Below are positions 28,742 through 39,005 of a stretch of DNA of 64,000 nucleotides, in pieces. The first letter of the stretch is position 1; the number at the start of each line of letters is the position of its first letter. This stretch comes from Verrucomicrobiia bacterium (GTDB taxonomy: Bacteria > Verrucomicrobiota > Verrucomicrobiia > Limisphaerales > JADLHS01): contig JAMLJH010000002.1 of the NCBI GenBank assembly GCA_023953615.1, positions 976,492 to 1,040,491 on the forward strand. Direction: 5' to 3'. A program made the position numbers and the translations under genes. The notes below the pieces were generated by a model. That model was not told where the DNA came from and made no database searches. It worked only from the letters and a program-made list of their open reading frames with translations.

Positions 28742-30304
28742 TTAATCCTGCCGCTTCAATCCCAGTCCTGGCCTGGCGCCGGTATGCTCTCCATTCGCGA
28801 TAACGGTCACTCCGTTGACCAGCACCAGCGGAATTCCCGTGGCGTAATGATGCGGGTCATTGAAGGTCGCGGGGTCGTTCACTTTTTGTGGGTCGAAGAT
28901 TGTGATGTCGGCCCAAAATCCTTCCTTTAACAAACCACGATTTTTCAGGCGAAACGTCGTCGCGGGGAGGCTGGTCATTTTGCGGATGGCCTCCTCGAGT
29001 CGGAGCACCTTCAGTTCGCGAACGTAACGAGCCAGCACGCGGGCGTTATTGCCGTAGCCGCGCGGATGCGGCACGCCTTTCCCGAATTCGCGGATGCCGC
29101 TGTCACTGGCGACCATGGTGTTGGGATACTTCATGAATTTTTGCAGGTCCTCCTCATTCATGCCGTGAAAGACGCCGCTCGCACTGCCGTGCTCCTGGAT
29201 TTCCAAAATCGTTTCAATCTGGTCGTCCAGCGAATCGTTGCCGCGAAGTTTCTTCGCCGCTTCCACGATGTTGAGGCCATTGAGCGACGGATCATGCCGG
29301 TACGACGCGATGACTGCGTATGCATAGTCCTGGCGGCCGCGAGCAGTAATCCTGCGTTTCATTTGCTTTACCAACGCGGCCTTTTCGTCCGGATTCTTCA
29401 GCAGCGCGAGAAACCGCTGTTGTCCGCCGTCGAAGGCGTCATCAGGAATCAACTGGCGCATCGTGGTGGAGGAAGCGGTGTACGCGTACTGGTCGTCCGT
29501 GATGTCGAGACCGCTGGCGCGGGCCGCTTCGATATAAGCGATGATTTCGTCAGCGCGTCCCCACGCTTTTTCGCCGCTCAATTTGAGGTGTGACACTTCC
29601 GCGCGGACTTTGGCTTCGCGCGCGACCCGGAACACCTCGTCCAAGGCGGACCGAATCTCGACTCCCTCGTGTCGCATGTGGCTCGCGTAGATGCCGTCGT
29701 AAGGCGCGATGACTTTGGCCAGTTCGACAATTTCCTCCGGTTTCGAAAACGTGCCGGGGAGATAGATCAAGCCGGTGGACAAACCCACCGCGCCGTTCCG
29801 CATGGCCTGCTCGACGTAATCCTTCATTTTCGCCAGTTCCGCCGCGGTGGGCGGGCGATCAAAATTCCCGCCCATGGCCTTTTTACGAACGGTGTTGTGG
29901 CCGATCAATGTGCAAACATTGGGGGCGACGCCATTACGCGCGATCGCGGCAAAAAACTCGCCGACCTCCAGCGCGGAGTCGCCGCAGTTTCCGACCACCA
30001 ACGTGGTCACGCCCATGCGCAGAAAATTTTCGGCCCGGGGCATGTCGGCGACTTCATCCGCATGGGTGTGGACGTCAATGAATCCGGGCGCGACGATCAT
30101 CCCGGCGGCATTGATCTCCTGCCGGCCACTTTCCGTGATCCGGCCAATTTGAACGATGCGCCCGTCCTTCACGGCGAGGTCCGCGAAATACGCCGGGCCG
30201 CCGGTACCATCAACGATCCGTCCGCCACGAATCACGCAGTCATATTCGGCGACGGCGAGGATGGGGAGAGCAAGGAAGAGAAACCCGGCGAGGAACTTAT
30301 TCAT
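28742..30304 (-). CDS. Exported N-acyl-D-amino-acid deacylase (D-aminoacylase) family amidohydrolase
   Basis: Zinc amidohydrolase that removes the acyl group from N-acyl-D-amino acids or related D-configured compounds. Metal and active-site motifs: FIDVHTHAD (His79, His81), VGNCGDS (the Cys ligand of the D-aminoacylase family), STGLIYLPG, ASHMRHEG and SHLKLSG. The ATG at 30304 is used because it opens a clean signal peptide (MNKFLAGFLFLALPILAVAE); the open frame extends upstream without support. Being secreted, it may act on D-amino acids from peptidoglycan. It lies just after the EEP gene, in convergent orientation. Confidence 0.9.
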   Translation of the reverse strand: MNKFLAGFLFLALPILAVAEYDCVIRGGRIVDGTGGPAYFADLAVKDGRIVQIGRITESGRQEINAAGMIVAPGFIDVHTHADEVADMPRAENFLRMGVTTLVVGNCGDSALEVGEFFAAIARNGVAPNVCTLIGHNTVRKKAMGGNFDRPPTAAELAKMKDYVEQAMRNGAVGLSTGLIYLPGTFSKPEEIVELAKVIAPYDGIYASHMRHEGVEIRSALDEVFRVAREAKVRAEVSHLKLSGEKAWGRADEIIAYIEAARASGLDITDDQYAYTASSTTMRQLIPDDAFDGGQQRFLALLKNPDEKAALVKQMKRRITARGRQDYAYAVIASYRHDPSLNGLNIVEAAKKLRGNDSLDDQIETILEIQEHGSASGVFHGMNEEDLQKFMKYPNTMVASDSGIREFGKGVPHPRGYGNNARVLARYVRELKVLRLEEAIRKMTSLPATTFRLKNRGLLKEGFWADITIFDPQKVNDPATFNDPHHYATGIPLVLVNGVTVIANGEHTGARPGLGLKRQD

Positions 30305-30465
30305 GACGCAATTATGGCACCATCGTTGGCGAGTGGAAGTCAAACCAATACTTGTTAACGCGTGAAAGCGGTATAACGAGGAGCACGCCAAAGAATTGGA
30401 AATTGCCGCGCGCCGCGATCTCGGGTTGCATGTTCGAGCGAACCGATCGAACCCGAGGTCACCAC

Positions 30466-32868
30466 ATGCCACCAGTTAATCCGCATAGCGAATCCCCGCC
30501 GCCAGCCGCGCGCCGACGAAATCCAGCGCGGTGGCAACGAGCGCTTAAATTCATGGCGCTGCTGGCGCTGGGAATTGTTGTGTTGGTCGCCACCTTCATC
30601 GGACTGTTATTTCTGAAATATCGCGGCATCGTTGGCGGCAAACCGAGCCAGCCGTTGACTCAGGTTGAACCCGGAGAATTGGGTCGGTGGGTGAATCCGT
30701 TCATTGGCACCGGTGGCATCCCTTGGGTGTGCGGGAATAACTTTCCGGGAGCAATGGTGCCGTTCGGCATGGTGCGGTTGGGGCCGGAGACCGCTTCTCT
30801 GTTGATCCATGAACGGGCGCTGAACACGTCCGGTTATTACTACGGCGATGAGCGCCTGCTTGGTTTCAGCCATACCCGCCTCAATGGCACGGGGGCTACC
30901 GATGGCGGTCATTTCCTCGTGGTCCCTGTCGCCGACCCAATTGATCCTGCCGCTCGGCATTGGGATCAAGGCACGAAATTCTCGCACCGCCGCGAAATCG
31001 CTTCCCCCGGCTACTATGCGGTGGAACTGCCCGGGCTGGCGGCGTTGGTGGAACTCACGGCGACGCGGCGAGTGGGCGTGCAGCGTTACACTTTTAATGC
31101 CGGCAAAACACCGCGGCTCTTGCTCGAGGTGATGAACGCTCTGGGCGGATATCGTAGTGACACGGGCTGGGTGCGGGTGTTGCCCGCCGCGAATGAAGTC
31201 GAAGCTTCAGTGAGAACGTTTGGCACTTTTGCCGGGCGTTACGGTGGTCTCAAGGCGTACTGCGTCGCCCGGTTTGATCAATCGTTCGCCTCGTTCGCGA
31301 CCTGGCAGGATGATTTGCGGTCGCCGGGACAAGCGATCGCGGAAGGTGGTCGGGTCGCCGCCGATTTCAGTTTCGCCACTGGTGAAACGCCACCGGTCAT
31401 CACGCTCAAACTCGGCATTTCTTACGTGAGCCTCGCCAACGCGCGCGCCAACCTTGACGCGGAAGCGGGCGCGAAAAATTTTACGACGATCCTTGCGGAA
31501 GCGCAGCAAGCGTGGGAAGAGAAGCTGGCGTTGATTCAGATTCAAGGCGGGACGGAACGGCAGCGAAGCATTTTTTACACGGCGCTGTTCCGGGTGTTTC
31601 AGATGCCGACCATTTTCAACGATGCGAACGGCGACTACCTGGGCTTTGACGGCCAGGTGCATCGCGCCGCCGATTTTCAATATTTCACCGACCTTTCGTT
31701 GTGGGACACCTTCCGCACCACCCACCCGCTTTACACGTTGATCGCGCCGCAAGATCAGCGCGATATGATCGTTTCCCTGGTCAGGATGCTCGAACAAGGC
31801 GGTTGGCTGCCGCGCTGGCCCGCAGGCAACGGCTATTCCAACTCCATGCTCGGCACGCCTGCGGACATTGTCATCGCCGAAGCTTATTTGAAGGGCATCC
31901 GCGATTTTGAGGTCGAACGCGCCTACGCCGCCATGCGCCGAACCGCGCTCGCCCCAACTCCGCCGGGCGCGGCGTTTTCCGGTCGGGAAGGAGTGGAGCA
32001 TTATCTTCAATATGGCTATTGCCCGTCCGGATTGATGGATGAATCCGTCGCGCGCACCTTGGAATTTGCCTGGGCGGATTCGGCGATTGCGAATCTGGCG
32101 GAAGCGTTGGGGCAGCGCGAGGATGCCGAGTTGTTTCGCCGCCACGCGCAGTTCTATCGCAACCTCTGGAATCCCGTGACGCAGTATTTTCAACCGCGCA
32201 ATGTAGCCGGGGAGTTTTTTGAGCCGTTCAAACCACGACTCCTGACCTATTTCGACTTCAAGGGCAAATACACCCGGGACTACGTGGAGGGCAGCGCGCT
32301 GCAATGGCGTTGGGGCGCGCCTTACGACGCGGCCGGCATGATCGCGCTGTTCAAGAGTCGCGACTATTTTGTATCCGAGCTGAATGACTTTTTTGCGAAG
32401 TCCAGTTCGACGCGGGGGGCGTGGCAGCCGGGACCGTATTACTGGCACGGCAATCAACCGGACCTGCACACGGCCTATTTGTTCAACGCAGCGGATCGCC
32501 CGGACTTGACGCAAAAATGGGTGCGCTGGATTTTGGACCACAAATACGGAGACGACTACGAAGGCTTGGACGGCAACGACGATGGCGGGGCGCTCTCGGC
32601 CTGGTACGTTTTCAGCGCGCTGGGGTTGTATCCCAGCGCCGGCACGGACCAGTATCAACTCGGCGCACCACTGTTCGATCGTGCGGAAATTCGATTAAGC
32701 GGAGCACCGCTCGTGGTGGTTGCGGAGAATCATCCCCAGCAAAATCCCTATGTCGCCAAAGTCTGGCTCAACGACACGTTGCTGGATCGCACCTGGATTA
32801 GACATGCGGAGATTGCCCACGGCGGTGTGCTGAAATTTCAGATGAGCGCCGTGCCAGTTACCAAGTAA
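30466..32868 (+). CDS. GH92-family alpha-mannosidase, membrane-anchored or exported
   Basis: Calcium-dependent exo-alpha-mannosidase family that trims alpha-mannosides such as N-glycan or yeast mannan chains. Typical GH92 blocks are present: VNPFIGTGG, GNNFPGAMVPFGMVRLGP, YYYGDERLLGFSHT, and near the end GNDDGGALSAWYVFSALG. A single hydrophobic segment near the N-terminus (about 30-55), after a basic stretch, is a signal anchor. The ATG at 30466 has GAGG seven bases upstream; the open frame starts at 30352 but lacks support there. It is divergent from the D-aminoacylase gene. No SusC/SusD pair accompanies it. Confidence 0.92.
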   Translation: MPPVNPHSESPPPAARRRNPARWQRALKFMALLALGIVVLVATFIGLLFLKYRGIVGGKPSQPLTQVEPGELGRWVNPFIGTGGIPWVCGNNFPGAMVPFGMVRLGPETASLLIHERALNTSGYYYGDERLLGFSHTRLNGTGATDGGHFLVVPVADPIDPAARHWDQGTKFSHRREIASPGYYAVELPGLAALVELTATRRVGVQRYTFNAGKTPRLLLEVMNALGGYRSDTGWVRVLPAANEVEASVRTFGTFAGRYGGLKAYCVARFDQSFASFATWQDDLRSPGQAIAEGGRVAADFSFATGETPPVITLKLGISYVSLANARANLDAEAGAKNFTTILAEAQQAWEEKLALIQIQGGTERQRSIFYTALFRVFQMPTIFNDANGDYLGFDGQVHRAADFQYFTDLSLWDTFRTTHPLYTLIAPQDQRDMIVSLVRMLEQGGWLPRWPAGNGYSNSMLGTPADIVIAEAYLKGIRDFEVERAYAAMRRTALAPTPPGAAFSGREGVEHYLQYGYCPSGLMDESVARTLEFAWADSAIANLAEALGQREDAELFRRHAQFYRNLWNPVTQYFQPRNVAGEFFEPFKPRLLTYFDFKGKYTRDYVEGSALQWRWGAPYDAAGMIALFKSRDYFVSELNDFFAKSSSTRGAWQPGPYYWHGNQPDLHTAYLFNAADRPDLTQKWVRWILDHKYGDDYEGLDGNDDGGALSAWYVFSALGLYPSAGTDQYQLGAPLFDRAEIRLSGAPLVVVAENHPQQNPYVAKVWLNDTLLDRTWIRHAEIAHGGVLKFQMSAVPVTK

Positions 32869-32976
32869 TCAGATCTGGCGTTTCCCGCATCGCGCGCCTC
32901 GATCCAGTTTATGAGTCAACGCTCAGAGTTGACCATCGCTTTCGCGGCTGCCGACGCGACCCTTTTTGGCTGGCGG

Positions 32977-33924
32977 TTAATTTGAAACCGGGAATAGGTT
33001 TTGGCGGCGTTGCGTGGCGTCGCGCACGAAGATCGGGCCTACCGAGATACGAAATTTATCGCCGTCCATCACGGTGTTTGCGCAATCAGGCGCGGCGGGT
33101 TCATTCGCCCGGTGCGGGTAGTAGGCGTAGGCGCTTTTGACGTTGGGGAGCTGGCCGTTCACGCGCGGCGCGCTGAAGGTGAGGTTTACCTTGGGAATGC
33201 CGGAGTGCGGAATTTTAGCGGTGCTGTAAACTTCCACGAACATCGAGTGCCGCGCCCAAAAGGTGAAGTCGCTGCCTTCAAATCGCAGCCGCCCCACTTC
33301 GAACCAGTCGCCATCCTGCTTTTTCACGCGACAGGTGAACCAGGTGTTCGTCTGGCCGTCGGTCACTTCAGTGTCGCTCTTGATGATTTGGTAGGTGTAA
33401 GTGCCCGCACTCCAGTCAAAGGGGCGGCGCACGCTGGCAAATTCGCCCTCGTAACCGGCGCTTTCCACCAGGCAATCGGCACCCGCCACGCGCACGTTTT
33501 CCAAACCGACCGGAGTTTTCTTGTCGTTGGACCAACGCGAGAAGATGGCGCCTTTGCCGGGATGAACGCGGGTGCGGTTGGTGGCGTTGCGCCAGCCGTT
33601 GATGTTGGATTGCAGGCCGCCGTAAAAATCGAGTCCGTTGATTTGCGCGATGCCGCAGGGCGAAATGTAGAGGTTGTAGGTGTCGGGCACGTCGCGATCA
33701 ATGGTGACGTTAACTTCCAACGAGGTGAAGTGTTTGATGGGTTGATCGAACTCCCACCAGAGGTTGACGAGATGCCAGGGCAACGGTGGCAATTTGACTC
33801 CGACCGCTTGCGCCATGACTTCCGGAGCCGGTTGTTCGCAGGATTCAGCGGCGCGCAAAGGCAGCGCGAGCAGGCACGCACTCAAAGTTAGCGCGAACTT
33901 TTGGAACATTCGGGTTGGCGTCAT
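32977..33924 (-). CDS. Secreted uncharacterised protein, possibly DUF3472-related
   Basis: A 315-residue exported protein with a signal peptide (hydrophobic about 10-24, ending LRAAES). No family is certain. Its layout resembles the DUF3472 region of the neighbouring gene: FYGGLQSNING, a basic segment, then AIFSRWSN, YEGEFASVRRPFDW and TYTYQI. This parallels FGMQVN, IFSVWDSG, GNEGTGG and FPWK in the neighbour. It is 37 bases downstream of that gene on the same strand, so the two are probably cotranscribed. It may bind or process a carbohydrate (inference). Confidence 0.8.
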   Translation of the reverse strand: MTPTRMFQKFALTLSACLLALPLRAAESCEQPAPEVMAQAVGVKLPPLPWHLVNLWWEFDQPIKHFTSLEVNVTIDRDVPDTYNLYISPCGIAQINGLDFYGGLQSNINGWRNATNRTRVHPGKGAIFSRWSNDKKTPVGLENVRVAGADCLVESAGYEGEFASVRRPFDWSAGTYTYQIIKSDTEVTDGQTNTWFTCRVKKQDGDWFEVGRLRFEGSDFTFWARHSMFVEVYSTAKIPHSGIPKVNLTFSAPRVNGQLPNVKSAYAYYPHRANEPAAPDCANTVMDGDKFRISVGPIFVRDATQRRQNLFPVSN

Positions 33925-33960
33925 GGTTAGCGGGGTTGGAATGACTTCGGGAAGTGGCCT

Positions 33961-35229
33961 TCAACGACTCGCGTGCCATTCGGGTAGTTTGGGCAGATCC
34001 AGATCGGTGGGAGGCTGGCCGGTCGGCGGGCGATCAAATTTTTCGCCATAACGGGTGAAGCCGGGAACGAAACCGCCTTGATGCAAAAAGAATTGGCCGG
34101 CTTCGACGCCCATAAAGCGGTCCAAGCGATCGTTCTTGCCGGTCGGGTCATGACTGAAGGAGGCTTGGGTCAACTCGATCCAGCGCCCGGTTTCGGTTTG
34201 GATCCATTGGTTGCCGAAGCGTGCTTTACGCGCGAGCTGCCCGTTGGCGCCGTCGAAATTTTCGCTGAAACTATACAGCCCGCGCAACCAACTGCCGTCC
34301 TTGGGCGCTTTCCAACTCGAGATCAACATCCATTTGGCGGTATCGGGGCGAAAGTAGTAGCCAGAATAAATGGTGTGGGTATCGTCCACAGGTTTGGCGG
34401 TCACGAGGAAGCGCTGTTTTTCTCCGGTCTTCCAGGGAAACTTCAAGTGACTGTGGCCGCCCGTGCCTTCATTGCCAAAATCGCCGGAATACACGTCCTC
34501 GCCCTTGGCGATCAAGGTGACACGATCCGCCGTGGCCACTTTGTCGCGATCCACTGCTTCATCGCCGCTATCCCAGACGCTAAAAATAATGCGGCGTTCC
34601 GTCGGGCTGTTGACCTGCATGCCAAAATAGCCGCGATGCCAGCCGCAAGCCATGTAGTAGGTCCAGAGCGGATCCTCCAAGCCCGTCAGTTCACAATAAA
34701 ACGCCTGCACCTTGAGGTCGCGCGCGACGGGATAACTCAAATGAACCGAGGCGGCGTTGCGACGGGGCTGGAGGTTGAAATGAGCGTCGGTCGTGGCGGG
34801 GCCGTCGAGTCGGAGCGTTTTAATGGTCACGGCGCTTTGACCGGCGGGATTCAATGATTCCAAAGTGAAACGCTGATAACCGGGAGCGGAAAGATTAAAT
34901 TCGCCGAAGTCGGCGACGATCTCGCTCGCGTCGGAATTGGTGACGGTAAGTTCGCGCGACTGTTCGGCAACGGTCAGGCGCAGCTTGGTCGAGGCGTGGT
35001 CGCGCAATTGCAGCACGATGGCGGCGTGGAGTTTGCCGGTGGATTTGAATTCGCCGAACCACTGAATTTGTTGCGCGGGATCATTCCATCTGGAGATGCC
35101 GGAGCGTTCGCTGACGCGGGCGCCGTAGGGATTGGGCGAGAGGTACGCCGTGAACGCGGGTATTTCCAAGGCGCCGCTGACACTCCAGCCCGTCAGTAAG
35201 GCGAATCCCAAAATGAAGGTTTTTTTCAT
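33961..35229 (-). CDS. Secreted DUF5077/DUF3472-domain protein
   Basis: Exported protein of about 422 aa. A signal peptide (KKTFILGFALLTGWSVSGA) begins at the ATG chosen here; in-frame ATGs at 35238 and 35268 are alternatives. The N-terminal beta-domain (about 25-145) resembles DUF5077, and the central part shows the DUF3472 pattern: GYFGMQVNSPTERRIIFSVW, FGNEGTGGHSHLKFPWK and FLVTAKP. These domains occur in secreted proteins of Bacteroidetes, Planctomycetes and Verrucomicrobia, often near glycoside hydrolases; the biochemical role is unknown. It is followed directly by the possibly related gene at 32977. Confidence 0.85.
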   Translation of the reverse strand: MKKTFILGFALLTGWSVSGALEIPAFTAYLSPNPYGARVSERSGISRWNDPAQQIQWFGEFKSTGKLHAAIVLQLRDHASTKLRLTVAEQSRELTVTNSDASEIVADFGEFNLSAPGYQRFTLESLNPAGQSAVTIKTLRLDGPATTDAHFNLQPRRNAASVHLSYPVARDLKVQAFYCELTGLEDPLWTYYMACGWHRGYFGMQVNSPTERRIIFSVWDSGDEAVDRDKVATADRVTLIAKGEDVYSGDFGNEGTGGHSHLKFPWKTGEKQRFLVTAKPVDDTHTIYSGYYFRPDTAKWMLISSWKAPKDGSWLRGLYSFSENFDGANGQLARKARFGNQWIQTETGRWIELTQASFSHDPTGKNDRLDRFMGVEAGQFFLHQGGFVPGFTRYGEKFDRPPTGQPPTDLDLPKLPEWHASR

Positions 35230-35302
35230 GAGCGTCATTAGGCCGCCGTGCGAGTGGCGACGGGTCATTCAGGTGGAATTTGCGAGCCGAATCATTCGCG
35301 GT

Positions 35303-36334
35303 TCACTTAACGGTCCAATCCAGGACGACCTTGCCGCTGTTGCCGGATTTCATGGCCGCGAAGCCTGATTCAAATTCGGTGTAGGGCAGGCGATGGGTGA
35401 TGACGGGGGCGATGTTCAAACCGCTCTCCAGCATCACGGTCATCTTGTACCAAGTCTCGTACATCTCGCGGCCGTAGATGCCTTTGATGGTGATCATATT
35501 GAAGACCACCTGGTTCCAGTCTATGGCAATCGGCTCGGAGGGGATGCCCAACATGGCGATTTTGCCGCCGTGGCAGACGTTATCCAGCATGTCGCGAAAC
35601 GCCGCCGGATTGCCGGACATTTCCAATCCGACATCAAAACCTTCCTTCATGCCAAGCTGCGATTGCACGTCCCGCAAGTTCCCGGTCTTTACGTTCAAGG
35701 CGACGGTGACGCCCATTTTTTTCGCCAGGGCCAGACGGTAATCGTTTACGTCGGTGATGACGACGTGACGCGCACCGGCATGTTTTGCCACCGCGGCGGC
35801 CATGATACCGATGGGTCCCGCGCCCGTGACCAATACATCCTCGCCCAACACCGGGAAGGAGAGGGCGGTATGCACGGCATTGCCGAAAGGATCGAAGATG
35901 GCGGCCACATCCAGATCAATGTCGGGCGGTTGATGCCAGACATTGGTCATGGGCAAGGCGAGATATTCGGCAAAAGCGCCCGGGCGATTTACGCCCACGC
36001 CTTTGGTGTCTTTGCAGAGGTGACGCCGTCCCGCCATGCAATTACGGCAACGCCCGCAGACCACATGGCCTTCGCCGCTGACCAGATCGCCGATCCGGAA
36101 GTCGTTGACGTTCGCCCCGATCTCGACGATTTCGCCGACGAATTCGTGACCAACTACCATCGGCACCGGGATGGTTTTTTGCGCCCAAGCATCCCAATTG
36201 TAAATGTGCAGGTCAGTGCCGCAGACGCCGGTTTTCTTGATACGGATGAGGACGTCGTTGATGCCAATAGTAGGCTCGGGAACGTCCTCGAGCCAGAGAC
36301 CCGGTTGGCGCTGCTTTTTGACTAAAGCTTTCAT
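35303..36334 (-). CDS. tdh: L-threonine 3-dehydrogenase
   Basis: Zinc- and NAD-dependent oxidation of threonine to 2-amino-3-ketobutyrate, the first step of threonine breakdown to glycine. Medium-chain dehydrogenase motifs: catalytic zinc [13 protein letters not shown] and GHEFVGE, structural zinc [15 protein letters not shown], and cofactor loop [10 protein letters not shown]. The INWQ-like [20 protein letters not shown] block and length (343 aa) match Tdh rather than sorbitol dehydrogenase. The partner kbl (2-amino-3-ketobutyrate CoA ligase) is not adjacent. Confidence 0.95.
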   Translation of the reverse strand: MKALVKKQRQPGLWLEDVPEPTIGINDVLIRIKKTGVCGTDLHIYNWDAWAQKTIPVPMVVGHEFVGEIVEIGANVNDFRIGDLVSGEGHVVCGRCRNCMAGRRHLCKDTKGVGVNRPGAFAEYLALPMTNVWHQPPDIDLDVAAIFDPFGNAVHTALSFPVLGEDVLVTGAGPIGIMAAAVAKHAGARHVVITDVNDYRLALAKKMGVTVALNVKTGNLRDVQSQLGMKEGFDVGLEMSGNPAAFRDMLDNVCHGGKIAMLGIPSEPIAIDWNQVVFNMITIKGIYGREMYETWYKMTVMLESGLNIAPVITHRLPYTEFESGFAAMKSGNSGKVVLDWTVK

Positions 36335-36517
36335 AATTAGCGGGAAGAGAGTAGGCGAACAAAGTTACCGACTCCATCGCACATTCGGGGGATTATTCTG
36401 GTTGAAACGGAAGGCCGCGACTCAATCGGGCGGCGGCGTTAAGCATCCGCGAGAGCACCAAGCGGATGCTGGCCAGGCGAAGCACACCGCATGAGGCGGG
36501 CTTCAAGATGGCAACTG

Positions 36518-36877
36518 CTACCGATGCGGGGTGGCGTTTTTTCCGGCTTCCAAGGCCTGTTGCGCGGCTTTATTTCCTTTGTCGGCAGCGTCGTTGAGCC
36601 GGTAGTTGAAGCCGCCGACGGCGTTTTGGACGGCGATCAATTGGTCCGTGGTGAGGTTTTGCCGCAACAGATTCCGATAGTTGGCGCTGGCAGTGCCAAA
36701 ATCGTCCGCCTGATCCGCTTTGCGCGCCGCTTCCCACAACTGCCGTAATTCCGGTGTGGCGTCCTTGAAGGCGGCCTGATCGCTGGCGCTCAAGGCGTAC
36801 GGATCGCGATTGCATCCGGTGAGCAGCAAGCCGATCGTGCCAAGCAGCAATCCGAACTTCATCCAAGACTTGAACAT
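36518..36877 (-). CDS. Small predicted lipoprotein
   Basis: A 119-residue protein with a lipoprotein signal: hydrophobic about 8-20, lipobox LLTGC, then an Asn-Arg-Asp start of the mature part. The mature chain is short, helical and Gln/Ala-rich, with no recognised domain. It lies nine bases after the pseudopilin gene at 36887 on the same strand and is probably cotranscribed with it, so a role in the same envelope process is possible (inference). Confidence 0.8.
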   Translation of the reverse strand: MFKSWMKFGLLLGTIGLLLTGCNRDPYALSASDQAAFKDATPELRQLWEAARKADQADDFGTASANYRNLLRQNLTTDQLIAVQNAVGGFNYRLNDAADKGNKAAQQALEAGKNATPHR

Positions 36878-36886
36878 GGAACTCCT

Positions 36887-37681
<795 letters not shown>

Positions 37682-38030
37682 AATCGGACTGGGTACATGG
37701 TTGTTATGAACGACGCGAATATCATGGACATTTTCGCGGTGGAATAAATCCCACATTTGGGGGAGAATCCCATCCCGCCGCCAGTTTTGCGGTTGGAGTC
37801 TGAATTATCGCGCTGCGGTTTGAAAAGCATAAACTTAAAGCCGTCTTTCTCATGGTACGGCGGATTTGGGCGGGCCGTCCTCTGCACGCCGCTTCCCCGC
37901 ATCACCCGGCGGCATGCCCGAAGTGATGCACCCTACCTTTAGCCCCGTTCCTGGTCGGATTAACAGCAAACAAAAAATCTTGCTGTGCTGGCCTTGACGT
38001 CTATGCTTTCATCGGACGCCAGAAATAAAG
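37682..38030. other. Intergenic region between two divergent pseudopilin genes
   Basis: About 350 bases without a supportable gene. The two pseudopilin genes are divergent, so this region must hold both promoters. A TTGACG near 37996 could be a -35 box for the plus-strand gene, but no good -10 follows. No clear hairpin terminator or repeated element was seen. Confidence 0.5.
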
Positions 38031-38879
38031 ATGAAAGCAATCTTTCCGAACCAACGCAAAACTGTGAGGTCTCGCCAAACTTCGATTCGATGGAAGGGCT
38101 TCACGTTGATCGAGCTGCTGGTGGTGATCGCAATCATTGCGATCCTGGCCGCCATGCTATTGCCGGCGCTGTCGCGCGCCAAGGCCAAGGCGCTGCAGAC
38201 ATCCTGCATGAATAATTTGCAGCAAATTGGCCTGTTCATGCAGTTTTACACTGACGATTACAACGACATCTTTCCCGCTCATCGCAATCAAGGCCTCGCC
38301 ACGCAGGATGCGCGCGCTTCGGTCAATAATTGGTGGGGAACGTCCATTGCCACTTATGGCGGCTCCCGGAGCAATCTGTTTCACGATCCCGCGTTCAAAG
38401 GCGTCCGTCAGGATAACGGCGTGAGTTGGAAGTGGAATTTTGACTGCCATCTGGTGGGGTATGGTTACAACGGTTATTTTCTGGGCAGCCATCCGTACGG
38501 AGCGAGTTCCATCACCGTGGGCGGAATTCGGTTCGATACCCAGCCGACCTTCAAACGAAGCGCCATCCACAAACCATCAGAAAATTTGTTGATTGCGGAC
38601 AAACAGCCTTATGGTTATCCGCCGTTGTGGAGCAGTAGTCTGTGGTGGGTTTCCGCATGCATGGACCCTGCGGTGGTGGCCAGCAGCTCGTTCCCAACTT
38701 ATGAGGGTGTGGAACCCAAGCGCCACCTGGGCGGTGCGGTGATGGTGTTCAACGACAGCCACGCTGAAGTTCGCAAAAGCCAAAATATCAATCCGCCTGC
38801 AAATCCGGCGGATGGTTCGGCTCGAGCCTTGATCAATTCGCGCTATTGGGATCCCTTGCAACGGGGCGGCGCCCAGTAG
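38031..38879 (+). CDS. Prepilin-type N-terminal domain protein (pseudopilin)
   Basis: A 282-residue pseudopilin-like protein. The leader is basic ([15 protein letters not shown]...) and ends in the canonical Gly23/Phe24 cleavage point of [20 protein letters not shown] with Glu28 as E+5. The mature part carries the usual [17 protein letters not shown] segment after the helix and, near the end, [20 protein letters not shown] and YWDPLQ, as in the many such proteins of Verrucomicrobiota. Function is unknown; these may form or decorate pseudopili or act as secreted proteins exported through the type II-like route. Confidence 0.92.
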   Translation: MKAIFPNQRKTVRSRQTSIRWKGFTLIELLVVIAIIAILAAMLLPALSRAKAKALQTSCMNNLQQIGLFMQFYTDDYNDIFPAHRNQGLATQDARASVNNWWGTSIATYGGSRSNLFHDPAFKGVRQDNGVSWKWNFDCHLVGYGYNGYFLGSHPYGASSITVGGIRFDTQPTFKRSAIHKPSENLLIADKQPYGYPPLWSSSLWWVSACMDPAVVASSSFPTYEGVEPKRHLGGAVMVFNDSHAEVRKSQNINPPANPADGSARALINSRYWDPLQRGGAQ

Positions 38880-39005
38880 TAGCCCACGGGCGCGACTGCA
38901 TGGCTCGCGAATGCTGATCGCGATTGGAAATTGTCTTTACTGTTTTAGGTTCCCGTTCCAGGCTCATCGCACTGGAACACACTAAACTGACAGCCATAAA
39001 CCATC

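Noticed and set aside
30305..30472. N-terminal extension of the D-aminoacylase by 56 residues
   Set aside because: The extension would bury the signal peptide that begins at the Met encoded at 30304.
31207..32658. 483-codon minus-strand open frame opposite the GH92 gene
   Set aside because: Antisense shadow in GC-rich sequence. The plus strand encodes clear GH92 motifs throughout.
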